DNA of 64,000 nucleotides from assembly GCA_038503065.1 (NCBI GenBank), contig JBCAMK010000002.1, forward strand, positions 2,542,001 through 2,606,000, given 5' to 3'. This stretch comes from Paragyromitra xinjiangensis. Its lineage: Eukaryota > Ascomycota > Pezizomycetes > Pezizales > Discinaceae. Below are positions 22,001-35,200 of the stretch, piece after piece. Positions within the stretch are counted from its first letter, which is position 1. The number at the start of each line of letters is the position of its first letter. A program made the position numbers and the translations under genes. Under the pieces are notes generated by a model that had not been told where the DNA came from, made no database searches, and saw nothing but the letters and a program-made list of their open reading frames with translations.

Positions 22001-23343
22001 GTAACAGGATCTAACGCGACAACAGGGCTTCTCTCGTGAGAACGGGCAATTGATATTCCGTCGTTCCATGGTTCGATTTACATGGATATCTTGTCCATGG
22101 TCCTTTACCCGCGAATCATCTCCCTAGAATAATACCTGTCGTACCTTGCATCCATTTTACCGGAATCTTTTTTTTTTTCTTCTCGACGTCAACGTAGAAG
22201 CTCAGGAACAGGAGTTTTGAAAAATTTCAATAGGATAGTAGCGATTCATGTGGGGGTTCTAAGACTACAGGATTCTGTACTGAGTCTACCGTCAGTCTCT
22301 AAGTTTCTTTTTCATCTACCCCAACACCAGTTTCAAACCCACCACCTGTAGTCCTACTAGCCACCTACATACCTCAGGAACCGGAACCCATTCCCTATCC
22401 GCGATACCTTCCCGTCTTACACGATAACTGCATACTAGATTCAAATCCCAGCCAGGATAGACACTCCCGCCCGAACCATGGGAATCTGCATGAGGGCGGG
22501 AAGACATTTTCTCTAGTCTGTCAGGCTCCGACAGTAGGAGTGAGACTATAGTGCCGGCGTCTTCAGAAACTCAGTGTTGGTGCAGATGCATGTGGGGTGT
22601 CGAGTGATATGTGATGATACGAGTCGTCTGCATTTGGTATGGTGGGGTACTTATCGATAACGGTGAAGTAGGATGTAGACGGGACGACTGTGGGGAACTA
22701 TGGACGGTAATGTTTTGGGTGGGCTGTTTCGGTGATGCTATGTAGAGCTGCTCGGCTTGCATAGATCATCACTCGCAACGGGAATATCATTTCTTGCTTC
22801 TGGCGGCATGACATTCAGGTGGCTTATTTAGAATGAGTGCCAGCGAAAATTCAATCACGTAATATTACGCACCTGTGCAACAACCGTCCTCGTCCTACAC
22901 ATGAAGTGACACATGTATGACTGTACCCCCAACTAAGTCGAATAATGTTCTATTATAAATACCACACTGATCCAAGTAGGTACAAAATAAAACAATCAAG
23001 CACAGCCCTGCCGCCTTTCAAAGAAAAAAAAACCCCCCAAACTGGTTGGTTGAAAGGGTCTTGAGAAGAAAATGCAAAAAGACCACCAGAAAAAAAGACA
23101 AAACTCCCGAAACCCCCCCGCTATAAAAAAAACACAAAAAAGCTTGATTTGCTGCCCGGCGAATCGTGGTTAATGGGTAAACGTACAAGAAGAAGGTATA
23201 GGCGATGAAACAAAGGGAACTAAAATGCAGAAAAGGGAGGTGGGGGATAACGGCCATAACATTCGTTGATCTTGAGGAAAAAAATCAAAAAAATCCAGAA
23301 CTCCTTGTTGCTTCTCTCCAACGTCATACCGTAAATTTCGTCA
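19013..23343. other. Long gene-free interval with homopolymer tracts
   Basis: About 4.3 kb without a gene I can support. The part next to 19012 is the promoter and leader of eIF4G, with long T, A and G runs near 19.1-19.4 kb. G-rich tracts occur near 19.7-19.8 kb. Open frames of 60-170 codons here are biased toward K/R/P/S and overlap on both strands, as expected of chance. A weak B-box-like GATTCAAATCCC at about 22438 has no matching tRNA body. Confidence 0.45.
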
Positions 23344-25302
23344 TTAGCGGGCTAGCCCAGGCTCTAAATTCTGTTCTTGTTCCTCCTGCTCCTGATTTTC
23401 TTGGTGCTCTTGCTTCCGCCGTTCTGGTTGCTTTGGTTGCTGCTCTGGTTGTTCTGGTTTTTGCGCTGGTTCTGGTTGCTGTTGTGGTTGGGGTTGTGAG
23501 AGAGGCAGTATGGGGAATTTCGGATTAATCATAGCCTTCCGGATGGGACCGCGACTGACAAGACGTTGCGATTTAGGAACAATCGGGATAAGAAGCTGAC
23601 GTTGGGAAATGGATATCTGACGCGCAATACTGATCTGCGCAGCAGTTTCTATTTGTGCTATTGACACGAAAAAACGTTAGCTAAGCGTCGGAGTTGAATA
23701 GTGGGGGTGTGAGTGAGAATGCATGAAGACCAGGTTGGAAATGATAGAAGCTCAAGAACAAAACGAACCTTCGCTCATCGGTTCATTTGGAGATTTTCCA
23801 CCTGGCGTCACCATCTCCCACTGCGGCTCACCATCATCTTCCTTCGTCAACCACTCGTCATCACCTTCATCGAAGCTGCCCCTTGGCGTATCAATCGACG
23901 ATTCCTCCGAGATTTTCGAAATCTTACTGGACGATCTTGGTCGTAATAGCAAACCAGGTGTGTCAATGGGATCATTCATTGCTTCTCTCCGTGAGTGCGC
24001 ACGGACCATGTATACTGTTTGTGGTGATAGAGAAGGCGATCCTTCAGTGGTTGTTTTAGAGCGGTTGAGACAGCTGGGGCTTGGAGTACGGGTGCTTCCG
24101 CTGGCGGCGCTTGGGAGAGGAGAAGTCTCAAGCATAGGTGCAGGAGAACGACAGACTTGACCAGTTGTCGCGTTGCGTTTGAGGGGGGTCAGATAGATTT
24201 GAGAAAGCTCCTGTTTCTAAAGCAGGTCATCTCGAGTTAGTTTTGATTAATTTTTTTTTCTCGCCCATTTTTGTGATTCATCATGTCTCACCTGAGTCTC
24301 GGTTGGTGTTTGCTTCTTATTCGCGGTTTCTCGTGATTTTCGGCGAGCGAAAATAGTCGATTTTTCACTCGGGTGTAACAAGGTGCCAAACATGACACTG
24401 TAGCGCTCCATCTCGACCTCAGGTATGTCGACATTCAAGCAAGGCGCGGGAGAAGGCTCGCTCTTCTTCAGGAACCTCGGTTTGTGCACTTTGGGCACCA
24501 CATGAGGCGATAATTTATCTCTGGTGATCAATTCCAATTTTTTAGTAGCCGGCTCAGGTAGTTGTAGCCTTGGGGTGTTTTTCTTGCTTCCGAAGAAGCT
24601 CTTGCCAAACATCTTCCTCCAGCCAGTTCTTAGAGGCTCTTCCTTCTGGGAATTACCCTTTTGGTCGTTTCCTTTTTCTTTGTCCTTTTCTCTCTCCCTC
24701 TCCTTGTGAAGGGCGCCCCTTCTAGCGCCACTTGCAACAGGTCCCCTAACTTGAACTTCAAAGCGCTTATTGGGGAGCTTTGAGGTTGATGATGTTCCCG
24801 CATCGTTCGAGTAAATGTTGCCCGTAGGAAACACCAGAGTATCCGACTTCTCCGACTTCAAGCTCTGCTGCTTCATAATTTCCGTCGGACTCCCAATAGC
24901 CATCCCAATAACACAACACTCATCCACCCCCACATCCTGCTCCATCCCATAGCTCGACATCTTCGAAGAGCTCCTCATAGGGAACTCAACCGGCAAAGGT
25001 GGCACCAGACTGTTTTCCTCCTCTCTATACAACACCGACTGTCGATTCCTCGGATCCGCCGTCTTCGGCAGATTATTCGTAACGTGTGCAATCTTCAGCG
25101 TAGATTGAATACTGCTCACACTCTTGCGTCTCGCAAGCTTCAACAATTTCGTAGCTGTTTGTTCCGGCGCTTCAGCCCTTGCTGCTACTGCCGCTGCTGC
25201 CACCGGTCCTATCTCTGTCGCAAAGTTAAAGTCAAGCTGGTCGCGAGTTACTTTTGCTCGTGCGTCGCGAGTCGATTTTGAACGTCGTAGTAGCCCAGAC
25301 AT
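23344..25302 (-). CDS. Conserved-looking fungal protein of unknown function, Gln/Pro-rich C terminus
   Basis: Three exons: 25302-24292, 24216-23769 and 23657-23344, giving 590 residues from the chosen Met (MSGLLRRSKSTR). An in-frame Met 19 codons upstream (25359) is possible. I do not recognise a domain with a named activity. Visible features are a basic N terminus, a Lys/Glu-rich stretch (KEREREKDKEK) and the motif VEMERYSVMFGTLL near residue 310, which reads like a conserved short motif. Acidic/Ser patches follow (SFDEGDDEWLTKEDDG). The tail is built of Gln, Pro and Glu. No signal peptide or membrane segment is visible, so it is probably an intracellular, largely disordered protein. Intron 2 starts with the unusual donor GTTCGT. 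Confidence 0.72.
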
Positions 25303-27140
25303 GATTTGTTGTTGTTTTGATGTCAACCCCCGAGTGGTGCGTGGGTTACGGCGATCCAAGGGTATATATGTGAGGGCTGTAAGAGAATAATCGATTGTTT
25401 GGGCGGCACCAATGTGGAGGGGTGGGTGGGCGACGAGGGAGGGCTATGTAACTTTAGGTTGTATGGACAAAACGTAGGGTTTGGATCCAAGGGTATCCCA
25501 AGTTCACCGCGAGGAAAGAAAGAAAAAAACTCAAACGGCAAACGGGATGAACTCTAGGGAATAAAAAAAACCGGGTTCAAATTGATAGGATCGGCCAACC
25601 AGTGGTCACAGGTGATATTAATTATTAAAAAAAAAAGTGGGGTGGGGAAAAAGTTGGCAGAATAAATTAAAGATTGTTGGGATAAACTGCAGTATGTGCA
25701 AGCAGGATAACTAAGAAAAACGAAAGGTTTCTTCAAAAGAGTGACTGGAAGTGAAGGGAAGGGAAGAGAAGTAGAGTGAGAAGTGATCTACGGGAAATCC
25801 ACGCGAGTCAGTACATGCAACTAATACCTGCAAGAACGTTGAAGGGAGGCTTCGCAGGGAACAGCCGAAACGCTTCAACGGCTGTTCTTATATAAATGAG
25901 ACTGATGCATGCGCCTTTGGAATTGAGTAATGCCCCGCTAGCAATCCGGGGGAGGTGAATTTGCCGGAGAATACAGTGGCCGTTGAGGAGCCCCCAGGCG
26001 GGGAACAGAAAAGGTATACGGACTCATACAGCAAGTACACACAGAGTAGTACTAATAAATACTTGTCCGACATGAAAATGCGGTTAGGGGTCTGCTTCCG
26101 CGAGGCATGATGCAGCGTGTGAAAAAAACCATTATTCCTCGGAACCAGGGATCCATGTCTCCTGGAGTCCTGGTTTCATCTTAGGACGCAGCGTGCAGTT
26201 CTTGAGACGAAGGGGAGAAAGTCCTTCCCTCGAAATCTCGGATGTGGGAAATGACAAAAGCGATGTTTATTTTACACACTTGAGTTTGGTATGGTGTTGA
26301 TAGAGTTGTACAAGTAAGGCAGGGCACGTAATAATTGGACGAAAAGACGTGGCCTGAACCTCAACGGCTGCAGTGCTCAGTATGTAAGCTGTCAGCCACG
26401 GAGAGCCGCGGAGCCCGATGAGGTGCACGCTCGGGGTGACACAACGCGGCTTCGGCTGAACCCTCGGCGGTCTCTGTCATCGTCGATAGCACCGTCAAGG
26501 GACAGCACAACACCCCCGGAAATTGGTCATTAAAAGCTCAGCTGTGTATGTAGAACTTCTTGGAACCTTAGGTAACCTTAGATTCTGGGGGTGAGTTGGA
26601 TTGCGAATGTTAATAATTATCGCGCGGTTCGTGTCGTGTTATCGAAGCGTCAAGCTCGTCTGCGGGTGGAGTTGACAACAGAGCGAGAACCAAGCAACAA
26701 CGGGGCTGTCTTAGGATTTCCCCCTTTTTGTTGCAGAACTGGTTGATCTAGAATGAAAAGAACTGCGCCAGTTGTCTTCGCCGTGGCGGGACATTCCGTG
26801 GAACACATCTAGAGATTTTATTTATTTATTTATATATATTTTTACCTCTTCGAGAGAGTCCCTGGTGAGGAGAAAAGGTTCCTGTGAAGTCATCATCCTC
26901 GTTCAAGAAAAACCCCACCAACCAACCAACCAACGCAATTGAATTTACTGCCGCCCCTCAGCCTCGCCTTACCGTTCCCCACTAACAAACAGACCCCTCT
27001 TGCCGTAAGCAACCAACCTCCCCCTGCCATCTCTTTCTCCTCTCTCATCCCTCTCCCATAATCTAGCTCTTCGACTCACAAGTCCCTTCATCACCTCTTA
27101 ATATTTTCGTTATTTTATTTCTTTCCATAGACAATACAAC
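25303..27140. other. Divergent intergenic region upstream of profilin
   Basis: About 1.8 kb between two divergent genes. I see no gene. The last 250 bp before profilin are pyrimidine-rich (CT-rich leader), which is common for strongly expressed fungal genes. Confidence 0.45.
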
Positions 27141-27917
27141 ATGAGTTGGCAAGGTACGGTCTTTCGTTGAGATACAGGGGAGAAAGCTTTGTTGCTGATG
27201 TTCGATACGAAACCCCGCAGGCTACGTTGACCAGAGGTAAACCCCCCCACCCACTATCAACATCTATAGCTGCAAATAAGCGAGTGAAATTTTGGAGGAG
27301 ATTCGAAGGATGTAATATGCCATCCACAACGCTGACTGGTATTCCTTACATCTAGTATGATCGGCACTGGGAAGGTCGATAAAGCAGCCATATTTAGTGC
27401 TGGTGGTGACAGCGTGTGGGCTGCATCTTCCGGTTTCACAGTTAGTTTTAGCCCTATTCCTGATATCTACTAAATTTGAATACTTTTTTCTTTGTCTAGT
27501 ATTTGTTCATGTTCTGGAGGAAATTTTTGCTAAGGCAAAGGGATTGTTTTTTTCGGACCAATAGGCTCAACCTGCGGAGATTCAGCACTTAATCACGGGA
27601 TATAAAGATAGTGCCTGTCTCTACCGAGATGGAATTCACATTTCCGGGGAAAAATACTTCTGCATCAAAGCCGATGATCGAAGCATCTACGGCAAGAAAG
27701 TTCGTGCTCACTTCCCTGCGAGCCATCTAGAGGTGGGCCTTTGCAAGGTGTCATCCCGCTGACGGTTTTGCTATTACTACAGGGCAAAGAGGGTACCATT
27801 ATAGTCAAGACAAAACAAGCGATTCTAGTTGCCCACTATCCAGAAACAACACAGCCTGGCGAGGCAGCCAAGGTGGTTGAGCAGCTTGCCGATTATCTCA
27901 TTGGTGTTGGGTACTAG
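27141..27917 (+). CDS. PFY1: Profilin
   Basis: Five exons: 27141-27153, 27221-27236, 27356-27440, 27565-27699 and 27783-27917, giving 127 residues. Profilin binds actin monomers, phosphoinositides and poly-proline, and feeds formin-driven actin assembly. The joined N terminus [22 protein letters not shown] is the classic profilin start and needs a 13-nt and a 16-nt exon. IISGEKY-type and [14 protein letters not shown] motifs follow, and the end is [12 protein letters not shown]. The fourth intron is modelled with a GTTCGT donor at 27700, giving the usual 126-131 residue size. Using a later GTGGGC donor at 27733 would insert 11 extra residues ([11 protein letters not shown]). Intron 3 is 124 nt. 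Confidence 0.93.
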
Positions 27918-28413
27918 ATTTAGCATTGCATGGAGTAAGAACGGAGCACTAGGGCTTTTTGTTGGATGTTTTTTGTCTTGCGGAATAAATAGAGAGGGCT
28001 GGTTGATACTGGGGGAGGGGAGGGAGTGAGGTGGAGGGCTTTGAAGGAAATCAAGTTCTGTAACATCTCTGGGATTTTATCATACTACTCTATACTCTAT
28101 CAATAAATATTAGTGGTTCTCTGCTAGCAATATAAACTCGGCTCCCCCTTCCTTGTCCCCTGTCTGTCACTGTCAGGCTAAGCGTGTTCGTGGGGGGAGA
28201 TTGTCAAGATGTGTTTTGATGATATCCCGGTTTTGATATCTAGACGAATTCTCATCCCAGGGTATTAAACATTATATTTCTCGTCATTGCCACGTATGAA
28301 TGCTGGCCATATCTAAATCGTCACTGCCCCCATCCCATCCCCATGCCATTCTATAACCATACCCATTCAGTCACAGGTAATAATACATTTCCCCGGAGCT
28401 CCACCTCCAACAC
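27918..28413. other. Convergent 3' spacer between profilin and GOT1
   Basis: About 500 bp holding both 3' ends. AATAAATA at 28101 may serve in profilin polyadenylation. Nothing else is seen. Confidence 0.4.
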
Positions 28414-29074
28414 CTAAACAGGCAACTGCTGAGTAGCACCCGTGATCCTCCTCAACGGCCTCTCCAAATACGGACCAATCTACAACTCATTAGTAACCCA
28501 CCACCACCTCAAAGGACATGAAACTCACCACCGGCACCGCCGCCACGAAACCAACAATCACACCGAAAAAATCACCAAACAAACACAAGATCCCATAGAG
28601 CTCGATAACGAACCCAATCAACGGGTACCGCGCGAGGATCAACCCGACGCCGAGAAGGAAGCATGCTGTGCCTTTGAATTTCTCTCTTCGTGCGAAGAAG
28701 GAGAGGGTTTTTTGGTAGCCCAGGACGAGGGCTATGCCGACTACGAAGAGGATGCTGCCCATTGCTAGCCTGTGGGGTGTTAGTTGTGGAAGGTTGGAGG
28801 AGGGAGAGGGGGGGGTACATGGCGCGGTCGAAGAACATCATTATGCCGAAGAGGAAGAAGAATACGCCTGGTATTGAGTTAGGGTATGGTTATGGGGGGT
28901 TTGTGGAGGTGAGGTTCGTGATTCCCCCCCTCCGGACATCGTACCTCCAGCGCAGAATCCTACTCCGAACTCTGGAGGGTGGAAGTGTTAGCATGTTGTC
29001 GTAGGCTCATCTATTTACCTGACCTAGAGAGTTGGAGAGGGGGGCTTCATACTCTGAGTATCTGATAACCACAT
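28414..29074 (-). CDS. GOT1: Golgi transport protein GOT1
   Basis: Five exons: 29074-29053, 28971-28945, 28867-28819, 28769-28529 and 28479-28414, giving 134 residues. Got1 is a four-pass membrane protein of COPII vesicles and early Golgi that supports ER-Golgi traffic. The first three exons are only 22, 27 and 49 nt, yet join in frame to MWLSDTQKFGVGFCAGGGVF, the family start. Further motifs are FFDRAMLAMGSILFV, KFKGTACFLLG and GDFFGVIVGF. The C terminus VIGPYLERPLRR fits fungal Got1. Four hydrophobic segments are visible. The last intron has a perfect TACTAAT branch site. It diverges from NSE1. Confidence 0.93.
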
Positions 29075-29695
29075 CTCGACGATTGCTCAACAAAAAAGCG
29101 AAAAAAAAGAATTAAAGTTAAAGAGCTGCAAGCAACAAAGCTTAAAGATAATAATAGTTTCAAAAGAGTTTGGAAGGACAATAGTTCAAAGGAAGGTAAA
29201 CAAAAAAAAAAAGGGGTGGAGTTAGTAACCAGGAAACAAGGAGAAGGAAAAATAAATAAATCTCTCCCCCGTTCGTCGTAAACCTTTTTTTCCCCTGGTG
29301 GTTTCTGCGGCAGAATACTTTTCCTTCAACCCTGAGATACGCCTATGATGGTATATCTCAGCACGCTTGCAACGCCACTCCGCGCTCCGAGTTTCCTTTC
29401 GGGGGAAAAAACGAAATAAGCGAAGAACGCCAGTGTAACGGAGAAATGCTAAATGTGTTTCGGATCGAGCGATCCTGGTGCTTTTTAATGGCTTCTTTTT
29501 CTCCTTTGACGGCTTTTTTTTAACGAGAGTGGATGGCAGCTGAACACGTGATGATGGTCCGGGTAACGTTGTAATAACTCTTTGTTGGACGAAAAGTCGC
29601 GTCGTCCCAATTGTGCGGACTGACTGCAGCTGGGCTGGTTTGACATCATCGCGAGTTTTTGGTTATCCACGCAGTACACGGGGTTTTACTTCGAG
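29075..29695. other. Divergent spacer between GOT1 and NSE1
   Basis: About 620 bp with A/T homopolymers and no gene. It must contain the promoters of both genes. Confidence 0.4.
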
Positions 29696-30890
29696 ATGAG
29701 TTTGCTACGGGGGGGATACACGGATGTTAATAGGGCTTTTTTGCAGGCTTTTATGTCTAGACGGGTGCTGAAGATGGATGAGATTCGGCCTATATTGGCT
29801 GCTATATTGAGTGCAGATGGTAGCTCTTCCATCTTTAAGAATTTACATTTTGTTCGTACACTGACAGCTATAAGGTGGTGAGGATGAAGTCGCCATAGAA
29901 GAAATCAACGATCGTGTAATCCAATCCTACATCGCCACAGCCAACGGCGAAATCCACGACTTTGACCTTGAAATACGAAGCACAATGGACCAGAAGAATC
30001 GAACCCGTGTATTCGCGCTGGTTCGCATCCCCATCTCCAAACCAACCCTAGGAACGAACAGAACCTTGCTAAAACCAACTCCCCAAGAACCATAGATAAA
30101 CACAGCCTCCGACGAACTCGTCCAAATCGCAACTACCCACACCCCCGACGAAATCGCCTTCTTCAAACGAGTTCTTGACGAAATGTTCGACACGAATAAC
30201 ACCCAATCCGCTGAGATAATGGCCATAACATCCTTCCAAGCACTCAAGCTAAACAAGAACCCTACTATTCGGCCCGACCCCGCAACCCAGGTAGAAGGAA
30301 CCCAAACCGTCGCTTCTGCAGGTCTCACTATCAAAGGCGCCGAAGACTGTCTCGACGCATTCGTATCCGAAGGCTGGCTAGAGAAATCCAGCGAGTCCAA
30401 CTCGAACCATAATTGGTACTCGCTGACTCCCCGCGCACTGATGGAGCTCGGAACGTACCTAGTACAAACATACAATACCCCTGCAGACGATGACGACGAC
30501 GACGAAGATGGGACGAGGAGTGGTGCTATTGTTGAGCGGATCAAGAATTGCCATGGGTGTAAAGAGATCATTACCGTAGGGTTGCGCTGCCAGACAAAGA
30601 CGTGTAATTTCCGTCTGCACAATCCATGTGCGACGCAGTACTTCCGGGCGCAGCGCGGACTTAAGGAGTGTCCGACGTGTGGAGCTGCGTGGACTGGGAA
30701 CGACCCAGTAGGTGAGAAGGCCGCGGCGAGGAAAAGGTTGCCAGGGACTGGAGGGAAACGGCAGAGCTCGGGTAACAGTACACCTAATGGTATACGTTCT
30801 GCGGGACGGGGAAAGAATGTGATGATGGTGCAGGGGAGTAGGCCGGGGAGGGTGAGTGAAGATCAAGATGGTGATGGTGAGAGTGAGTAG
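29696..30890 (+). CDS. NSE1: SMC5-SMC6 complex subunit NSE1 (RING-like)
   Basis: Three exons: 29696-29819, 29875-30020 and 30096-30890, giving 354 residues. Nse1 is the RING-type ubiquitin-ligase-related subunit of the SMC5/6 genome-stability complex, acting with Nse3 and Nse4. The N terminus NRAFLQAFMSRRVLKMDEIRPI and the middle TPDEIAFFKRVLDEMF are typical. The winged-helix part ends in EGWLEKS then WYSLTPRALMEL. The RING-like domain is C-x2-C, C-x4-C, H-x2-C, C-x2-C (CHGC, CQTKTC, HNPC, CPTC) near residues 238-280. Intron 2 must be removed to avoid a stop and uses donor GTTCGC; the join gives FALINTASDELVQ. A Gly/Arg/Ser-rich tail follows the RING. Confidence 0.9.
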
Positions 30891-32223
30891 GTTGGTGTGA
30901 GTCGTAATTTGGTTTGGAATGTGGGGGTATTAATGAGGTCATGAATATGCTTGATTTTTTTTTCCTACTTGTTTGCTTTTAGGGAGCAGGGGTTGGGCGG
31001 GTTGTTTTGTATTATTATTGTTTTTGCTTTTGAGAAGCTCTAATCGGTGGAGCATTTGATGGTAGATCAATATACCAGATCACGATGAATCTCTCTAGTT
31101 TTTTTCTCCACGGGCGGCTGGATAATCTTTTCAAATGGCAATTACAAATGCGAGTGATGGGTTGCGCAAGCCCTACACCATCAGTAGTAGATTTATAGAG
31201 ATATGTAATACTTAGTAGCTAAGCTTCATCTCCCATGTAGATCTGGCGATCACGAACCATCACCCGGCCTGCATACGTTGTTCCGTGGTACGAACTAATA
31301 GGTACGAGCATCTTACTGTAAAATTTCTAATCTTCTATTTTGAGTAAGATGGACACCGGCTGACTCCGAAATTACTCACTAGCCAACAATACTTACGTTT
31401 ATTATTTAACTAGACACATGCAAGTAAACACCTGCAACCTCCTATCAGCCGCTTCATCCATAGACTACCTTTATACGAAAATCTCAGCCTAGCCCATCAA
31501 GCAACCCTAGTCTGGGAAACCCTAGGGTTACCTGTCCGGGTATATGGAAGCTGGGGTGTCAACGATAGGGTAGGAGCCTGGATTATAGCTGGTGTTGACT
31601 TTAAGAACCGGAATGTACCTTTTGCTGGTGATGATTTTGATTGGCTTTGTTCCACTATATCTTCGTTAGGTTCGTATCCTTGTCTTTAGGTTCGTATAGT
31701 TCGCATAAACGTTGGATCGTGGAACCTTGTGGGGTGTTGGCTGGGATCTGGGTGGTACCTTGTTGTGGTGCTGGCGTTTTTACTACATGGAACCTTGTAG
31801 TGGATCCTTTGGGTTTCATGTTGGGCTGTTAGGGCTGCCTGGTCTGTGGGGCTGGATTGGTGTTGTCAGCCTTTGGAGTCAATGATTGTCTGTGATCCTG
31901 ATGCGGAGAGAGGATGCCCCCGACAGCTGTCTACCCCGAATCTCGCCGTAGTATCAGTTTTCTGAGCTACAACGCTGTAGGCTAACACAAGCATTTTCAG
32001 ATGACTGCTAGAACTATCCCATCCCAAACAACTGGCCTAGACGTAATAATTCCACCTGAGTGAGACCTCATGACGCAAATCCATATCACTGCATTCCACA
32101 TCCAACTTCCACGACCAATATTACTTTAATGTCTGCGCACTACATGAAATAAAATGGTATTATATACGCCCCTACAATATGCAACCTCCCCACAACCTAG
32201 AACCCCCCTCCTTCCCTCCTAGC
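30891..32223. other. Convergent interval with one unexplained open frame
   Basis: This 1.3-kb gap holds the 3' ends of NSE1 and the AP-2 alpha gene. A Met-less frame with protein-like composition runs from 31414 to about 31688 (+) and is reported as a finding. Nothing else is supportable. Confidence 0.4.
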
Positions 32224-35200
32224 TTAATTTCCAAAATCCGGCGGGGGAGAAGCCAACGCCAGCCTGTCCTCCATTATCTTCAACAGCATCGGCGGAACCT
32301 TCTCATCTGTTGCTCGAATAGTAATACGATACATCTATCCCCATTAGCCAAAGCCCAACAAGCCAAACAAGATTACATACCTTAGTCTCTAAATTCGGCT
32401 CTAGCCTCAATAAACATCCAAACTTCCCCCCAGCAGTATGCAATAAGCTCGCACCGACTACATTCTTCGCATTCGGGTCGACGCCGTTCATTACTCCCCA
32501 TTTAAACCCCTCACACACCTTCCTCGTTCTCGCGATATCAATCACATTTCCCTTAACGCTGATTCCAAACACCTTCTGTGCTTCTCTTGGTGCGCCCCCA
32601 ATCTGCTTCCACCGCTTGAAGAAATCCTCCCCGCTCAGTGCTGCAGGCTCCATAAACTTCGTCGGCACGACTGGCAACTTGAGGGTGAGTGCCTGGAGAG
32701 CACCCGCCAGATACGATATCCTGATAGTAGGGGCCTCAGAAAACAAAGTAGTAGCTTCTAGCATAAGGGTCTGCTGTGTTTGCGAGTCAGGCTGGACAGT
32801 CGTGTCGGGGATATTCTGGCACTTGACGGAAAGCTGGCCCATGGCGTTGTTATTGACGGTTGTGGTGAAGGAGCCGATTCCGATTGAGGATTTGTTGGTG
32901 TAGTAGAGGATGATACAACCCATGTGGCCGCGGTACTCGGAGCGGAGACCGACTTGGATCTGGACATCTTCGTAGAGGACGCCCTCAGAGCGGATCACGA
33001 GACGGTTGTAGCCAAGGCTCCAGTCGGGGGAGAGATGGGTCGGGGAGGCGAGGTTGAGGGCTTCTTTCTTGGGCGCTGCGTCGCCGTTGAGGTCGAGGCC
33101 AGCGAGCTCTTGGGTTGGTGTTAGGGCGGCGATGGATGCGAGGTTGCCGTTACTGGCGATTGTGGGAGTGCTGGTGCCGCCGCCACCATTGGTGAAGGAG
33201 CGTTTTAAGCCCGTGTTAAGGGTTAACTGAAATTCTTTGTCGGTGTTGGCATCTTTGCCTCCAATCACCCATGTCCGTTTGTCGGATGTACCTGCGTGCT
33301 TCTGGTGTAGTCGGGATAGCAACGCGGACGTGCGTTCGGGGAACGGCGGCATCTCATCACACACCGTTCGAAGGAGGTCATCGGTATTCAGAGAAGCTAG
33401 CGCAAGATACTCACATGCGCGCTGCTGGAGTTCCGGATCAAGGGTGTGGCTATAGACATGGAACACCTGCAGGAGCTGGGGTTTAATCTCCGGGAACAGA
33501 TTAACAAACTTGATATAACTCGAAAGCAAGATCGCCCTCGTAGCAGACGAGCACCCATTAAACTTCGACTGCAGTGCCATAAACTGCTCAATCGGGCTAC
33601 ACCCTGGATTATCTGCAATAAGATGTCCAAACTCGCCCAACAAATAACCCCCAATTTTAACCAACGTCTCATGACACTGCATCCCCTTGACATGCTGCAA
33701 TATATTCTGCGCAGCATACACCTGCAGCTCCTCATTATTCGTAACAATCTGTATAACCCTCTGCCAGACCTCATCACTCACGTGGTCACCCGCCATACTG
33801 ATGAGTCGCAGTGAGATATCAACGTACCACTGGAACTCAGTCGCATACTTCTCCGTTAAGATCGCAATCTTCAGCACCATCTCCTCGCGAATGGCAAAGT
33901 CCGCGCTCTGCAGGTACTTTAGTAGCTCCGACACGATCGGCTGGGCGTTGGTCGGATCGCACATTGAGTAGAGTAGATCAAGTGCTTTCCTGCGTACGCT
34001 GATGTCGCGGTCACGGAGAGACGCGATGATGGTTGCTTGGTGTTTTTTAATAGGCTCAAGGGTTTCAGAGCGCGCTGCAAGATGTGTCATTGCTTCGAGA
34101 CCGAGGTAACGCACGTTGGTTTCTTTCGAGACGATGAAGCGGCCGAGACGCACGGCGATTTGCGTCATGAGGCCGGTTTCGGAGTCGAGGTGGATGGCGA
34201 GGTTGATGGCCTCGAAGAGGACGGCGTTTTGGGCGTTGTTCTGTTGAACGTTTTTGGGGGCGTCGGAGGCTGAATCGAGGATGCGTTGGAGGGATTCACG
34301 GATCATGTTCTGCACGTTTACGTCCTCTGGGAAGTGTTAGGAGGGTAATATAGTGGATATGGTGTGCATACCTGATGGTGGGTAGTATTGTAGTAGCCGT
34401 AGGAGCTTCACTTGTATCCAGGGACAGGGAACTTTGTAGTAGATATAATCCTGGGTGTACTCGTTATCAACGACTACCCTCTTCAGCCTATGGGCTGCTT
34501 TGATATAGCTCCCTTTATAGGCATCTGGGTTGTCCTGCACGAGTGCCATCACTAGTGAGGTCACTGAGAGCGCAACACCGAGATCAGGGTCGTCCATTAG
34601 CGATATTATTCTCTCCGCCCATTCATTCTGGATGATGCCCGGGTATTTCCGGTATAGCCGGAGGAGCGTTAATGCTGCCTTCTTCTTAACGAACGACTTA
34701 GAAGTCCTGTAAATGAAGATTTAGCAGTAGCTCACGGTGTGCTGGAGAAACCCACTCACGGCGAAATTAGTAGTCTGTGTACATCGGGACTTAGAGCTTC
34801 ACCCATCTCTCGTCCTCCGACATTCGCAATTGCGTGTAGTGCAAGACAGTTATTTAGTTCATTATGGTCTAGAAGATCTTTCTTGATGCTGTTCACTACT
34901 AGGTGTAGAAAGTCGTGCTTTTCGTTGAGGAAGAGCGTGACAGCTAGATATCCAATCTGTTTTTCCGAGTACTTTGTCGCAGAGATAAGGTTGACGGCTT
35001 CGAGGTGGCCAAAATCGACGTTCCATCCAAGGATGTAGATATAGAGAAGCTACTACACTCAGCTAACGAAAACACCAAGACAAAAAAACCACCCATACAT
35101 ACCTTACAAACATACTTCTTCTTATGATACCCGTTCAAACTGCCATCTTTCCGGAGTAAAAAAAAGGTTAGTTTTTATCGTGATTGAATAAACTCAGTAT

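Noticed and set aside
22430..22460. Possible second tRNA gene (B-box-like GATTCAAATCCC)
   Set aside because: The T stem has two mismatches and no matching acceptor stem, D arm or A box is found nearby.
30021..30095. Stop codon inside NSE1 suggesting a pseudogene
   Set aside because: Removing an intron with donor GTTCGC restores FALINTASDELVQIATTHTPDEIAF, the family pattern, so the gene is intact.
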